Shown piece after piece: positions 8,201 through 16,756 of a stretch of DNA of 48,195 nucleotides. This stretch comes from Verrucomicrobiota bacterium. GTDB taxonomy: Bacteria; Verrucomicrobiota; Verrucomicrobiia; Opitutales; Opitutaceae. The notes under the pieces were generated by a model. It was not told the DNA's origin. It made no database searches and saw nothing but the letters and a program-made list of their open reading frames with translations. The first letter of the stretch is position 1, and each line of letters begins with the position of its first letter. The stretch lies in contig JAUWBF010000020.1 in the NCBI GenBank assembly GCA_030601755.1, positions 1 to 48,195 of the forward strand, written 5' to 3'. A program made the translations under genes and the position numbers.

Positions 8201-10984
8201 AAAGTCGGCCTTTTTCTTGTCCTTGGAGAGGACCAGGTAGGCTTTGAAGGTGGTGCCGCGCTTGGAAAGAAAATCCTCGATGAGGCCGGACTTGCCGGTC
8301 TCGAGCAGGCGCTCGATCTCCTCGGCGGGCAGGTCCCGGCCGCAGAGCTGGCGCTTGACCTCGAAGACGATGCGCGGGGTGCCGTCGGCGTTTTCCTTGG
8401 CGACGACAAAGCTGTCCTTCGTCTGATAAAGGGTGCCGTCGGGGTGCGACTTGCTGGGGCCCATCTTGACGGCCTGGGTGAGGTCGGGCGGGGCCTTGGT
8501 CTTGCGGGCGACGGGCTTGCCGTCCTTGCCGACCTTGGGCTCGCGGGGCGGGAACTCCCAGCCGATGCGGGCCTTGTTGCGCACGAGGGTGGCGTCGAAG
8601 GGACGGCCTTTTTTCGAGATGAATCCCTTGATGAGCTCGGTCTTGCCTTCGCTGACGAGCTGGATGGCGTGCTCGCGGGTGATCTCCTTCTGGCACATGA
8701 GGCGGCCGACGGAGAAGGCCTGCTTCCACTCGTCGCCGTCCTTCTCGCGGAGGATGTAGTTGGTGGGGCCTTCGCAGAGCTCGGCGCCGGTCTTGGGGTC
8801 GGTCCAGAAGGGCTCCAGCTCGGAGACCTCGACCTTGTTGCCGAAGTCGAGCTCGGCCTTTTTGTGGCCGGGGTTCTTGGGGTCGTCGACGAGCTTGATC
8901 TTGGACGAGAAACGGTTGCCGGTGCGGGCGGAGACGAAGCCGTCGAGCGGGCCGATCTCGCCGGCGGCGACGAGTTCGCGGATCTCGGTTTCCTCGAGCT
9001 TGCGGCCGCTCATGACCTTGTAGATGGCGAGGGCGCCGTCGCGGGACTTGTAGGCGCGCAGGGTCTCGAGCATGGGCTCTCCGTCGGTGGGCGAGACGAT
9101 GTCGGTGACGCGGGAGTTTTCCTCGGTCTCCTCGAAGTTCTTGGTCTTGGCGACGATGTCCTCGGTGACCGCGACGATCTCCTTCATGAACTGTTCGCGG
9201 GAGTATTTGCTCTGCTCCATCTGGCGGAGCTTTTGCTCCCAGGAGCCGGTCATGTCGGGCTTGGTGAGGTCGTCGGCGCCGATGGCGTGCAGGAACTCGA
9301 GGAGCTGCTCGGCCTTGGTGGTGGGGGCGAGCTCGCGCTGGTTGCGCTCGAGATACTTCTGGTTGATGAGGCCCTCGATGGTGTCGGCGCGGGTGGCGGG
9401 GGTGCCGAGGCCGCGTTCCTTCATGGCGTCGGCCATGGCCTCGTCGTCGACGAGCTTGCCGGCGCCTTCCATGGCGGAGAGGAGGGTGGCTTCCGTGTAG
9501 CGGGGCGGCGGCTTGGTGGCCTCGGCGTGGAGATCGGCCTTGGCGGTGACGGCCTTGGCGTTGTCCGCGGCGGAGAGGGCGGGCAGGGCCTTGGAGTCGG
9601 GCTTGTCGTCGTCGACGGCGGTCTTGCCGTAGACGGCGAGCCAGCCGGGCGAGGTGAGAACCTTGCCCTCGGTCTTGAAGTCGTGGCCGGGGGCGACGGT
9701 GGAGATGCGGGTGGTGACGTCGAACTCGGCGGCGGGGAAGAAGGTCGCGACGAAGCGGCGGGCGATCATGTCGTAAACCTTGGACTCCATCTCATCGAGC
9801 TTGGTCGGGATGGTGGTCGTGGGGATGATCGCGAAGTGGTCCGAGATCTGGGCGTTGTTGAAGATGCGTTTGTTGGGACGCAGCCAGCCCTGCTCCAGGA
9901 TGGTCGCGGCGTGGCCGGCGAGGTCGCCGCCGAGGGCGTTGAAGGTCTCGCGGCAGGTGGGGATGTAGTCCTCCGGAAGGGCGCGGGAGTCGGTGCGGGG
10001 GTAGGTGATGACCTTGTGGCGTTCGTAGAGGGCCTGGGCGATCTGGAGCGTGCGGCGGGCGGGCAGGCCGTAGCGGCCGTTGGCCTCGCGCTGGAGGGTG
10101 GTGAGGTCGTAGAGGCGGGGGCTGCCCTGGGTGGAGGCCTTCTTTTCCTCGGTGACGGCGGCGGGGGGGCGGCCGGCGCAGGCGGCGAGCACGGCCTCGG
10201 CGAGGGCCTTTTCCCAGACGCGGTCGGCGCGGTCGTGGTCGTTGGCGGGGTCTTTCTTGTAGTTGGCGCGTTGATACACGCCTTCGTAGGCGCCGGCGGC
10301 GACCTCGAAGGTGGCGGTGACGCGCCAGTAGTCGCGGGGCGTGAAGTTGCGGATCTCGAGCTCGCGGTTGAAGACGATGGCGAGGGTGGGGGTCTGCACG
10401 CGGCCGACGGAGGCGACGTTGCCGGCGCGGGAGCCGAACATGCGCTTGGTGAGGGCGCGGGTGCCGTTGATGCCGACGAGCCAGTCGCTCTCGGAGCGGC
10501 ATCGGGCGGCGTCCTCAAGGCCGGCCATTTTCTCGCCGTCGCGGAGATTGTCGAAGGCGGCGCGGATGCCCTCGGCGGTCATGGTCTGCATCCAGGCGCG
10601 CTTCACGGGCAGCTTGCACTTCGCGAGCTGGTAGAGGTAGGCGAAGATGAGTTCGCCCTCGCGGCCGGCGTCGCAGGCGTTGATGACCTGGTCGATGTCT
10701 TTTCGGGCGAGTTGCTTTTTAAGAAGGGAGAAGCGGTCCTTGGAATCGGCGATGGGCTTGAGGCCGAATTTCTCCGGGATGATGGGGAGGGTCTCGAGGC
10801 GCCAGAAACCGTATTTCTTCTTGTCGATGTCCTCGGGCATCTCGAGCTCGACGATGTGGCCGACGGCCGAGGTGATCACGTAGTCGTCGTTTTCGTAGAC
10901 ATCGCCTTTCTTGGGCACTTTCCCCAGCGCGCGGGCAAGGTCGGTGGCTACGCTGGGTTTTTCGGCGATGACGAGGGACTTCAT
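8183..10984 (-). CDS. topB: DNA topoisomerase III (type IA)
   Basis: 933 residues. Relaxes or decatenates DNA by single-strand passage through a 5'-phosphotyrosine link. An N-terminal TOPRIM domain has the catalytic Glu in VIAEKPSVA (Glu8) and the metal site DAGREGEL (Asp105, Glu109). The active-site Tyr is Tyr328 in VITYPRTDSR. GRVQTPTLAIV near 195 is the usual type IA motif. After about residue 600 the protein carries several C-terminal repeats of the topoisomerase C-terminal type without zinc cysteines (GPLDGFVSARTGNRF, ELIKGFISKKGRPF, GLIEDFLSKRGTTF), making it longer than E. coli TopB (653). The start MKSLVIAEKP is the family start. The gene stands alone, and its stop codon lies inside a hairpin repeat. 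A topA-like role cannot be fully excluded, but the C-terminal repeat type favours topoisomerase III. Confidence 0.93.
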   Translation of the reverse strand: MKSLVIAEKPSVATDLARALGKVPKKGDVYENDDYVITSAVGHIVELEMPEDIDKKKYGFWRLETLPIIPEKFGLKPIADSKDRFSLLKKQLARKDIDQVINACDAGREGELIFAYLYQLAKCKLPVKRAWMQTMTAEGIRAAFDNLRDGEKMAGLEDAARCRSESDWLVGINGTRALTKRMFGSRAGNVASVGRVQTPTLAIVFNRELEIRNFTPRDYWRVTATFEVAAGAYEGVYQRANYKKDPANDHDRADRVWEKALAEAVLAACAGRPPAAVTEEKKASTQGSPRLYDLTTLQREANGRYGLPARRTLQIAQALYERHKVITYPRTDSRALPEDYIPTCRETFNALGGDLAGHAATILEQGWLRPNKRIFNNAQISDHFAIIPTTTIPTKLDEMESKVYDMIARRFVATFFPAAEFDVTTRISTVAPGHDFKTEGKVLTSPGWLAVYGKTAVDDDKPDSKALPALSAADNAKAVTAKADLHAEATKPPPRYTEATLLSAMEGAGKLVDDEAMADAMKERGLGTPATRADTIEGLINQKYLERNQRELAPTTKAEQLLEFLHAIGADDLTKPDMTGSWEQKLRQMEQSKYSREQFMKEIVAVTEDIVAKTKNFEETEENSRVTDIVSPTDGEPMLETLRAYKSRDGALAIYKVMSGRKLEETEIRELVAAGEIGPLDGFVSARTGNRFSSKIKLVDDPKNPGHKKAELDFGNKVEVSELEPFWTDPKTGAELCEGPTNYILREKDGDEWKQAFSVGRLMCQKEITREHAIQLVSEGKTELIKGFISKKGRPFDATLVRNKARIGWEFPPREPKVGKDGKPVARKTKAPPDLTQAVKMGPSKSHPDGTLYQTKDSFVVAKENADGTPRIVFEVKRQLCGRDLPAEEIERLLETGKSGLIEDFLSKRGTTFKAYLVLSKDKKKADFEFGPR

Positions 10985-11108
10985 GGGAGGTGCGAGCGGT
11001 TAGGGGGCGGGAGGGGGGATTTCAAGGATTAGTTTCCGCAGGCGGCGGGTCCCCGTAGGGGACTTTTGTCGGAGAGGCCGTGACGGAAGCGGAACGGGAG
11101 CCAAAAGC

Positions 11109-11142
11109 AAAAACCCCGGCGTCGCGTGACGACCGGGGTTTT
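11109..11142 (-). terminator. Rho-independent terminator after tRNA-Ser
   Basis: On the minus strand, the stem AAAACCCCGG / CCGGGGTTTT with a 13-base loop ends in TTTTTGC. It begins 7 bases past the tRNA 3' end. Confidence 0.85.
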
Positions 11143-11148
11143 CGAAAG

Positions 11149-11240
11149 TGGCGGAGAGAGGGGGATTCGAACCCCCGGTAGGCTGTTACACCTACAACGC
11201 TTTAGCAAAGCGCCGCTTTCGACCACTCAGCCATCTCTCC
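11149..11240 (-). tRNA. tRNA-Ser (anticodon GCT)
   Basis: 92 nucleotides including an encoded CCA end. The acceptor stem GGAGAGA pairs with TCTCTCC and the discriminator is G. The anticodon loop TTGCTAA gives anticodon GCT, which reads AGC and AGU. The long variable arm expected of a class II tRNA is present (GTAGGTGTAACAGCCTAC), followed by the T-arm CGGGGGTTCGAATCCCCC. No intron is seen. It is transcribed alone, with its own terminator at 11109-11142. Confidence 0.97.
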
Positions 11241-11331
11241 GTTGGTGAAGTGCGAGAGGCAAAGGCTGCCTGCACAAAGTGCAAGGCCAATTCTCACACA
11301 GAAGACGTTAACTCACGTCCACGCCGTGAAC

Positions 11332-12018
11332 TCAGTCCTCGTCCTCGTCGTCCAGCGGCAGCTCGAGTTCCTCGCGGCACTCGTTCATGACGCGCAGCCA
11401 GATCTCGCGCAGGTCGAAGAGGCGGGCGATGGCCTCGCCGCGGTAGGCGGCGACGGCGCGGTGCTTGTCGGCCGCGTCCGAGGAGAGTCGGGACATGGAG
11501 CCGTTGAGCTCCTGCAGGGCGCGCTTGAGCAGGCTGATGGCCATGGCGTAGTCGCCGAAGTCGAGGGCCTGGATCGCGAGGATGGCCTGGGTCTCGCCGC
11601 GGTTGAGGCTGGCGAGGTAGCCGAGCGCGAAGTCCACGGGAATGCCGGGCGTGGTGCCGGCGAGGTGTTCCCAGGTGCGGTTGAGGCTCAGGTAAAGGGA
11701 GCGAGTGGCGACGAAGACGGGATTTTTGTAGAGCGTGTAGGGCTCGGACTCGTCGCTGCCGTCGAGCACCGACATGTCGGCGTCGGTGAGTTCGTCGGAC
11801 TCGGAGGGGTTCCAGTCCTCGTTGCTCCAGCCCATCTGCCTGGCGGCCTCGTCGAGGCGCTCGGGACCGGTGGGGAGTTTGTCGTAGTGGGCGAGGTAGC
11901 GCAGGATGGCTTCGTCCTGATCACGCAGGTAGCGTTCCCAATCAAATTCGTTCCAGACGAGCTCTCCGCGATCTTCCCAGTCGTTGTCCGAGTTGCCGTC
12001 AGAATTGTAGTTGCTCAT
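11332..12018 (-). CDS. Acidic conserved hypothetical protein
   Basis: 228 residues of unknown function with no signal peptide or membrane segment, so presumably cytoplasmic. The N-terminus is rich in Asn, Asp, Trp and Glu (DWEDRGELVWNEFDWERYLRDQ). The middle and end are helical: a block around TRSLYLSLNRTWEHL, a region with alternating Ala/Leu at about 140-190 (AILAIQALDFGDYAMAISLLKRALQEL) that could be a TPR-like helical pair, and an acidic tail LDDEDED. The start at 12018 is the only ATG before the conserved-looking region. It lies downstream of a 206-bp gap divergent from the acylphosphatase gene. Its convincing composition and length argue that it is real. Confidence 0.8.
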   Translation of the reverse strand: MSNYNSDGNSDNDWEDRGELVWNEFDWERYLRDQDEAILRYLAHYDKLPTGPERLDEAARQMGWSNEDWNPSESDELTDADMSVLDGSDESEPYTLYKNPVFVATRSLYLSLNRTWEHLAGTTPGIPVDFALGYLASLNRGETQAILAIQALDFGDYAMAISLLKRALQELNGSMSRLSSDAADKHRAVAAYRGEAIARLFDLREIWLRVMNECREELELPLDDEDED

Positions 12019-12224
12019 TCGTAGGTGAGGGCCGGTTCCGACCCTGCCGGCACAGTGTTCCGGACAGGGGGAAAAGCAACGAAAAAGACCGTTTTGGCGC
12101 CGGCCGCGCCGAGGGGCGGAGCGGGCAGGGGATGGTCCGGCGACGAGGTGGTGATAACCGGGGGTTTTCTAGGTTGAATCGCCGCAACGAGATCGCCTAG
12201 GTAGAGCCTCCTTACTCCCCATCC

Positions 12225-12503
12225 ATGCAGGACGTGCACTTCGAGACAGTGTGGTTTTCCGGCCGTGTGCAGGGCGTCGGTTTCCGCTACTCCACCGTGC
12301 AGGTGGCCAAGGAATTCGACGTCTGCGGCACCGTGCGCAACCTGGCCGACGGTCGCGTCGAGCTGCAGGTCGAGGGCGCGCCGGCGGAAGTGCGCGCGAT
12401 GGTTGCGGCCGTGGAGGAGCGCATGCATGGCTATATCCGCAAGGTCGAGCGCTCGACGCCGGTGCGGCGGGCCGCGCAGTTCCAAGGCTTTGTGATTCGC
12501 TGA
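12225..12503 (+). CDS. acyP: Acylphosphatase
   Basis: 92 residues, the normal family size. Hydrolyses carboxyl-phosphate bonds such as acetyl phosphate or 1,3-bisphosphoglycerate in the cytoplasm. Both signatures are complete: GRVQGVGFR, with the phosphate-binding Arg21, and GTVRNLADGRVE, with the catalytic Asn39. The ABC ATPase gene starts 37 bases downstream, so the two may share a transcript, though no functional link is obvious. Confidence 0.95.
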   Translation: MQDVHFETVWFSGRVQGVGFRYSTVQVAKEFDVCGTVRNLADGRVELQVEGAPAEVRAMVAAVEERMHGYIRKVERSTPVRRAAQFQGFVIR

Positions 12504-12540
12504 AACTTTTTATTCCCAACCCACCATCGTTACATCCCGC

Positions 12541-13446
12541 ATGAGTTTGCCCCCCGACCCCAGCCCGACCGCGTCCGCCGCGGCGGCCATCGAGATCCGC
12601 GGCCTGACCAAGGACTTCCCCGTCAACCTGCGCGGCATCAAGCTGCGCGCGGTCGACAACCTCAACCTCACCGTGCCGGCCGGCCAGGTGTTTGGCCTGC
12701 TGGGGCCGAACGGCTCGGGCAAGAGCACGACGATCAAGGTGATCCTCGGCCTGCTCGAGGCGACGGTGGGTGAGTGCCGGGTGTTCGGCGTGCCTAGCGG
12801 CAAGGTCGAGTCACGCCGCAACGTGGGCTACCTGCCGGAGGCGCCGTATTTTTACCGCTACCTGAGCGGGTTCGAGCTGGTGAGTTTTTATGGCCGGGTC
12901 TGCGGCGTGCCAAAGGCGCGGTTGTGCGACCGGGTGCGTGAGGTGATCGACTGGGTCGGTCTTTCCGGCGCGGCCGATCGTCGCGTGGGCACGTATTCGA
13001 AGGGCATGTTGCAACGCGTCGGCCTGGCGCAGGCGCTGGTGCATGATCCGCGGCTGGTGGTGCTCGACGAGCCGACCGCGGGCGTCGACCCGGTGGGCTC
13101 GGCCGAGATGTGCGAGCTGATCGTGAAGCTGAAGGAGCAGGGCAAGACCGTGCTGATCACCTCGCACTTGCTGGCGCAGATCGAGGACGTGTGCGACCGC
13201 GTGGCGATCCTGGACCGCGGCAAGCTGATCCTTGAGGGCGAGGTGGGCGAGTTGATCGGTCAGCGCGAGCGTCAGGCGTTGATCGTCGATCCGTTGCCCG
13301 AGGCCGACCTGGCGGCGCTGAAGGTCTGGCTGGCGGAGCGCGGCCACGCGCTGGCGGCGGTCGAACAACCGCGGGCGCGGCTGGACCAGTTGTTTCTCAG
13401 CAAGGTGGCCCGTCCGGGCAAAACCGAGGAAAGGCATCAATCATGA
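12541..13446 (+). CDS. ABC transporter ATP-binding protein (ABC-2 / CcmA-like)
   Basis: 301 residues. Walker A is GPNGSGKST (about 60-68), the signature is YSKGMLQRVGLAQAL (about 155), Walker B is LVVLDEPTAGVDP, and the switch His is in LITSHLL. An unusual insert FPVNLRGIKLRAVDN precedes strand 2. The C-terminal extension (about 235-301) is the accessory domain common in ABC-2 drug or polysaccharide exporters. The stop codon overlaps the ATG of the permease gene (ATGA), so the two form one transporter, with the TPR-like protein as a probable third partner. The substrate cannot be read from the sequence. Confidence 0.92.
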   Translation: MSLPPDPSPTASAAAAIEIRGLTKDFPVNLRGIKLRAVDNLNLTVPAGQVFGLLGPNGSGKSTTIKVILGLLEATVGECRVFGVPSGKVESRRNVGYLPEAPYFYRYLSGFELVSFYGRVCGVPKARLCDRVREVIDWVGLSGAADRRVGTYSKGMLQRVGLAQALVHDPRLVVLDEPTAGVDPVGSAEMCELIVKLKEQGKTVLITSHLLAQIEDVCDRVAILDRGKLILEGEVGELIGQRERQALIVDPLPEADLAALKVWLAERGHALAAVEQPRARLDQLFLSKVARPGKTEERHQS

Positions 13447-14339
13447 GTTCGGGAACATCCTCTTCATCTTCGCGCGTCGGTCATACCGCGGGCGCCGCCG
13501 AGTCGGGCCGCGTTCCGTTTTCCTTCGCGCGCCTGCGGCTGATCGCGGGCAACACCTTCCTCGAGGCCGTGCGGCAGAAGCTGTTCAATTTCCTGCTGCT
13601 GCTGGCGGTGGCGCTGGTGGCGAGCGCGCAGTTTTTCCGCGAGTTCAACTTCGGCTCGTCGGAGTTGAAGTTCATCGCGGACTTCGGGTTTGGCGCTCTG
13701 GTGTTCTTCGGCTCGACGCTGACCATCGCGACGACCGCGCAGTTGTTTTTCAGCGAGATCGAGAACCGCACCGCGCTGACGTTGCTGGCCAAGCCGATCT
13801 GGCGCTCCGAGTTCATCTTCGGCAAGTGGCTGGGCGTGTTCGCGGTGGTCGGCGTGTTTTGCGCGGTGACCATCGGGCTGCTGCTCGGGCTGCTGTTTTA
13901 CCGCGAGAACGCGCTTATGAACCTGCACCCCGAGGCGTTCGAGGCGGGCCGCATCGTCAACTACGCCGACATCCTGCTGGTGGGAGTGCTCCAGTGGCTG
14001 AAGTTCGGCGTGCTCACCGCCATCGTGCTGCTGATCGCCAGCTTCTCGAACACCAACCTCTACACCGTCGTCACGGGTTTCTTCGTGCTGGTCATCTGCC
14101 ACCTGCAATACCTCGCGCGCGACGCCTACGGCAACATCGACAACCTGCTCGTGCGCCTGCCGGTGATGCTCATCAGCTACGTGTTCCCCAACTTCCAGTT
14201 GTTTAACCTCGCCGACCACGCCGCGCAGGGCGCGGGCGTCGAATACGACGTCGCCGCGCGGGTCGGGCTCTACGGCCTGGCCTACATCGCGGTGATGGGC
14301 GGCCTGGCGGTCTACAGCTTCCGCAACCGTGAAATTTGA
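13443..14339 (+). CDS. ABC-2 type transporter permease
   Basis: 298 residues with about six membrane helices: around 43-60 (FNFLLLLAVALVASAQF), 78-98, 125-150 (FAVVGVFCAVTIGLLLGLLFY), 180-205, 208-225 and 275-292. The N-terminal 30 residues are polar and Ser-rich. The arrangement and motifs (LRLIAGNTFLEAVRQKLF, SEIENRTALTLLAKPIWR) are those of ABC-2 permeases that pair with CcmA-like ATPases. The ATG overlaps the ATPase stop, and the following gene overlaps its last 11 bases. Confidence 0.9.
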   Translation: MSSGTSSSSSRVGHTAGAAESGRVPFSFARLRLIAGNTFLEAVRQKLFNFLLLLAVALVASAQFFREFNFGSSELKFIADFGFGALVFFGSTLTIATTAQLFFSEIENRTALTLLAKPIWRSEFIFGKWLGVFAVVGVFCAVTIGLLLGLLFYRENALMNLHPEAFEAGRIVNYADILLVGVLQWLKFGVLTAIVLLIASFSNTNLYTVVTGFFVLVICHLQYLARDAYGNIDNLLVRLPVMLISYVFPNFQLFNLADHAAQGAGVEYDVAARVGLYGLAYIAVMGGLAVYSFRNREI

Positions 14340-15129
14340 CCTCGCAGCCTTCCGTCCGTTGCGCACCGGACTCGTGGTGGTGGCGGCGTTGACCGTGGCC
14401 GGCCTCGCGCTGCGCCCCGTCGAGTCACCCGCTTGGGAATCGCTCCGTGCCGACCAGCCCGCGCTCAAGCTCGACTCGATCCAAGGCGCGCTCGGGCAGG
14501 GCGTCACCGTCGGTCTGCTCGGCGGATTCCGCGCTATCGTCGCCGACTTCTTCTGGCTCAAGACCAACTCCGTCTGGGGCGACAACGACCTGCCCGCCAC
14601 CCAGACCTACGTGCACCTTGTCACCGCCATCGATCCGCGCCCGCTCTACTTCTGGCTCAACGGCAGTCGCATGATCGCCTACGACATGCCCAACTGGCGC
14701 ATCCAGGCCGCCGGCGGCTACGACGCCGTGCCCCAGAGCGTGCAGCGCAAGTTCGACGAGGAGCAGTCCGCCGTCGCCGTCGATTACCTCAAGTCCGGCC
14801 TCGGCTACCACCCCGACGAACCGCTGCTCTACATCGAGATCGCCAACGTCTACCTCAACCGCCTCAAGGACAACGCCACCGCCGCCGAGTATTACCTCAA
14901 GGCCGCCCAACAACCCGACGCCCCGCACTACGCCGCCCGCATCTACGCCGAGCTCTTGCGCCGTCTGGGACGCAACCGCGAGGCTTACGATTGGCTGAAA
15001 AAGACATACGCGGAACTGCCCAAGGGGGGCGACGCGTCCTTTACAGCTCTGCCCGACGTCGTGTTGGAGCGCATTCGCGAACTCGAACAGGAGCTCGGCA
15101 TCCCCGAGTCCGAGGCTTACCAGCCCTGA
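14329..15129 (+). CDS. Membrane-anchored TPR-like protein of the ABC operon
   Basis: 266 residues. I place the start at GTG 14329, inside the end of the permease gene, because the next in-frame ATG is past the first conserved block. A single membrane helix at about 12-30 (TGLVVVAALTVAGLALRPV) is followed by a periplasmic part. Residues about 145-250 look like tetratricopeptide helices (LLYIEIANVYLNRLKDNATAAEYYLKAA and AARIYAELLRRLGRNREAYDWLKK). Bacterial proteins with the YFWLNGSRMIAYDMPNWR block often accompany ABC-2 permease genes in Verrucomicrobiota, in my recollection. Probable role: a substrate or partner docking subunit of the exporter. Function not proven. Confidence 0.82.
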   Translation: MKFDLAAFRPLRTGLVVVAALTVAGLALRPVESPAWESLRADQPALKLDSIQGALGQGVTVGLLGGFRAIVADFFWLKTNSVWGDNDLPATQTYVHLVTAIDPRPLYFWLNGSRMIAYDMPNWRIQAAGGYDAVPQSVQRKFDEEQSAVAVDYLKSGLGYHPDEPLLYIEIANVYLNRLKDNATAAEYYLKAAQQPDAPHYAARIYAELLRRLGRNREAYDWLKKTYAELPKGGDASFTALPDVVLERIRELEQELGIPESEAYQP

Positions 15130-15205
15130 AAACCCTCCCGTCGGCGGGAATTAAGACTTGCTCGGAGGCCTTAACTTCTAAATGTTGATAAATTCACTCA
15201 ACTAA

Positions 15206-15826
15206 ATGACCGCCGACGCCAATCTCTACCCGGTATTCGACCGCGTGCTGCCCCGCTCCGACAAGGAGGCGAAGCTCCGTCAGCGCGGCCGCGTCATCTG
15301 GCTCTACGGCCTGTCCGGCTCCGGCAAGAGCACCCTCGCCATCGCCCTGGAGCGTCGCCTGCACGCCGCCGGTTTCACCACCCAGCTGCTCGACGGCGAC
15401 AACGTCCGCACCGGCCTCAACCGTGGTCTCGGTTTCAGCGACGCCGACCGCGCCGAGAACCTCCGCCGCGTCGCCGAGGTCGCCAAGCTCTTCGCTCACG
15501 CCGGCATCGTCACCCTCTGCTCCTTCATCACGCCGCTGCGTGCCAACCGCGCCGCCGCCCGCGAGATCATCGGCGCCGACGACCTGCTCTCCGTCTACGT
15601 GAAGGCGTCCTTCGAGACCTGCGCCAAGCGCGACCCCAAGGGCCTCTACGCCAAGGCCGCCGCCGGCGGGGTGGGGGCCTTCACCGGAAAAGATTCCTCC
15701 TTCGAGCCGCCCGCGCCCGACCTCGGCGACACCGACTACATCCTCGACACCGAGGCCGCCGACCAAAACGCCTGCCTCGACCAACTGCACGCCACCGTGC
15801 TCCCCTTGATCCGCTTTTCGAAATGA
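15206..15826 (+). CDS. cysC: Adenylyl-sulfate kinase
   Basis: 206 residues. Phosphorylates adenosine 5'-phosphosulfate to PAPS in the cytoplasm, the second step of sulfate activation. The P-loop is GLSGSGKST (Lys41), followed by LLDGDNVRTGLNRGLGFSDADRAENLRRVAEVAKLF, an unmistakable APS kinase block, and the substrate lid SFITPLRANRAAARE. LYAKAAAGGVGAFTGKDSSFEPP matches the family C-terminus. The kinase is a separate gene rather than fused to CysN. An A+T-rich leader precedes the ATG, a plausible promoter or leader region. The stop overlaps the cysD ATG (ATGA). Confidence 0.96.
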   Translation: MTADANLYPVFDRVLPRSDKEAKLRQRGRVIWLYGLSGSGKSTLAIALERRLHAAGFTTQLLDGDNVRTGLNRGLGFSDADRAENLRRVAEVAKLFAHAGIVTLCSFITPLRANRAAAREIIGADDLLSVYVKASFETCAKRDPKGLYAKAAAGGVGAFTGKDSSFEPPAPDLGDTDYILDTEAADQNACLDQLHATVLPLIRFSK

Positions 15827-16728
15827 GTTCCTACAACCTGACCCACCTCTCCCAACTGGAGCACGAGGCCATCTTCGTCATTCGCGAAGTCGCCGCGCAA
15901 TTTGAGCGCCCCGCGCTGCTGTTCTCCGGCGGCAAGGACTCCATCGTCATGGCGCGCCTCGCCCAAAAGGCCTTCGCGCCCGCCAAGATCCCGTTCCCGC
16001 TCGTCCACGTCGACACCGGCCACAACTTCGACGAGGCCATCGAATACCGCGACTGGTTCGTGAAGGAGATCGGCGCCCGTCTCGTCGTTCGCTACGTCGC
16101 CGACTCCATCAAGGCCGGCCGCTGCCAGGAAGAGAAGGGCCCGAACCCCTCCCGCAACGGCCTCCAGACCGTCACCCTGCTCGACACCATCGAGGAGTTC
16201 CAGTTCGACGCCTGCCTCGGCGGCGCCCGCCGCGACGAGGAAAAGGCCCGCGCCAAGGAGCGCTTCTTCTCCCACCGCGACGAGTTCGGCCAATGGGACC
16301 CGAAGAACCAGCGCCCCGAGCTCTGGAACCTCTTCAACGGCCGCAAGCAGGTCGGCGAACACTTCCGCGTCTTCCCGCTCTCCAACTGGACCGAGATGGA
16401 CGTCTGGCAATACATCGCCCGCGAAAACCTCCGCATCCCGTCCATCTACTTCAGCCACACCCGCAAGGTCGTGAACCGCGGCGGCGTGCTCCTCGCCGAG
16501 TCGCCCTTCATCACCCTGCTCGAGGGCGAACAGTATGAGGAGCGCGTCGTGCGCTTCCGCACCGTCGGCGACGCCACCTGCACCGGAGCCGTCCTGTCGA
16601 CCGCCTCCAACATGGCCGACATCATTCAGGAAGTCGCCTCCGCCCGCGTCACCGAGCGCGGCGCCCGCGCCGACGACAAGCGCTCCGAGTCCGCCATGGA
16701 GGACCGCAAGAAGGCGGGTTATTTCTAA
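15823..16728 (+). CDS. cysD: Sulfate adenylyltransferase subunit 2
   Basis: 301 residues, the typical length. The small subunit of ATP sulfurylase, which forms APS from sulfate and ATP. The PP-loop is FSGGKDSIVMARLA, and the family blocks HVDTGHNFDEAIEYRDWF, GGARRDEEKARAKER, PLSNWTEMDVWQYI and RTVGDATCTGAV are intact. The C-terminus KRSESAMEDRKKAGYF is the canonical end. It is translationally coupled to cysC. Its partner cysN begins 697 bases downstream, separated by a GxxExxY cassette and an empty copy of the same repeat. Confidence 0.97.
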   Translation: MSSYNLTHLSQLEHEAIFVIREVAAQFERPALLFSGGKDSIVMARLAQKAFAPAKIPFPLVHVDTGHNFDEAIEYRDWFVKEIGARLVVRYVADSIKAGRCQEEKGPNPSRNGLQTVTLLDTIEEFQFDACLGGARRDEEKARAKERFFSHRDEFGQWDPKNQRPELWNLFNGRKQVGEHFRVFPLSNWTEMDVWQYIARENLRIPSIYFSHTRKVVNRGGVLLAESPFITLLEGEQYEERVVRFRTVGDATCTGAVLSTASNMADIIQEVASARVTERGARADDKRSESAMEDRKKAGYF

Positions 16729-16756
16729 TCCGCTTTTGCCAGACGCAGCCGGAGTT

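Noticed and set aside
8000-11032. A long plus-strand open frame of about 1000 codons opposite topB
   Set aside because: It is antisense to the clear topoisomerase, consists mainly of Gly, Ala, Val, Asp, Glu and Leu as expected from complementing high-GC codons, and shows no motifs.
12169-12544. Several short frames overlapping the acylphosphatase gene on both strands
   Set aside because: The acylphosphatase frame alone has the family signatures; the others are Arg/Ala-rich shadows.
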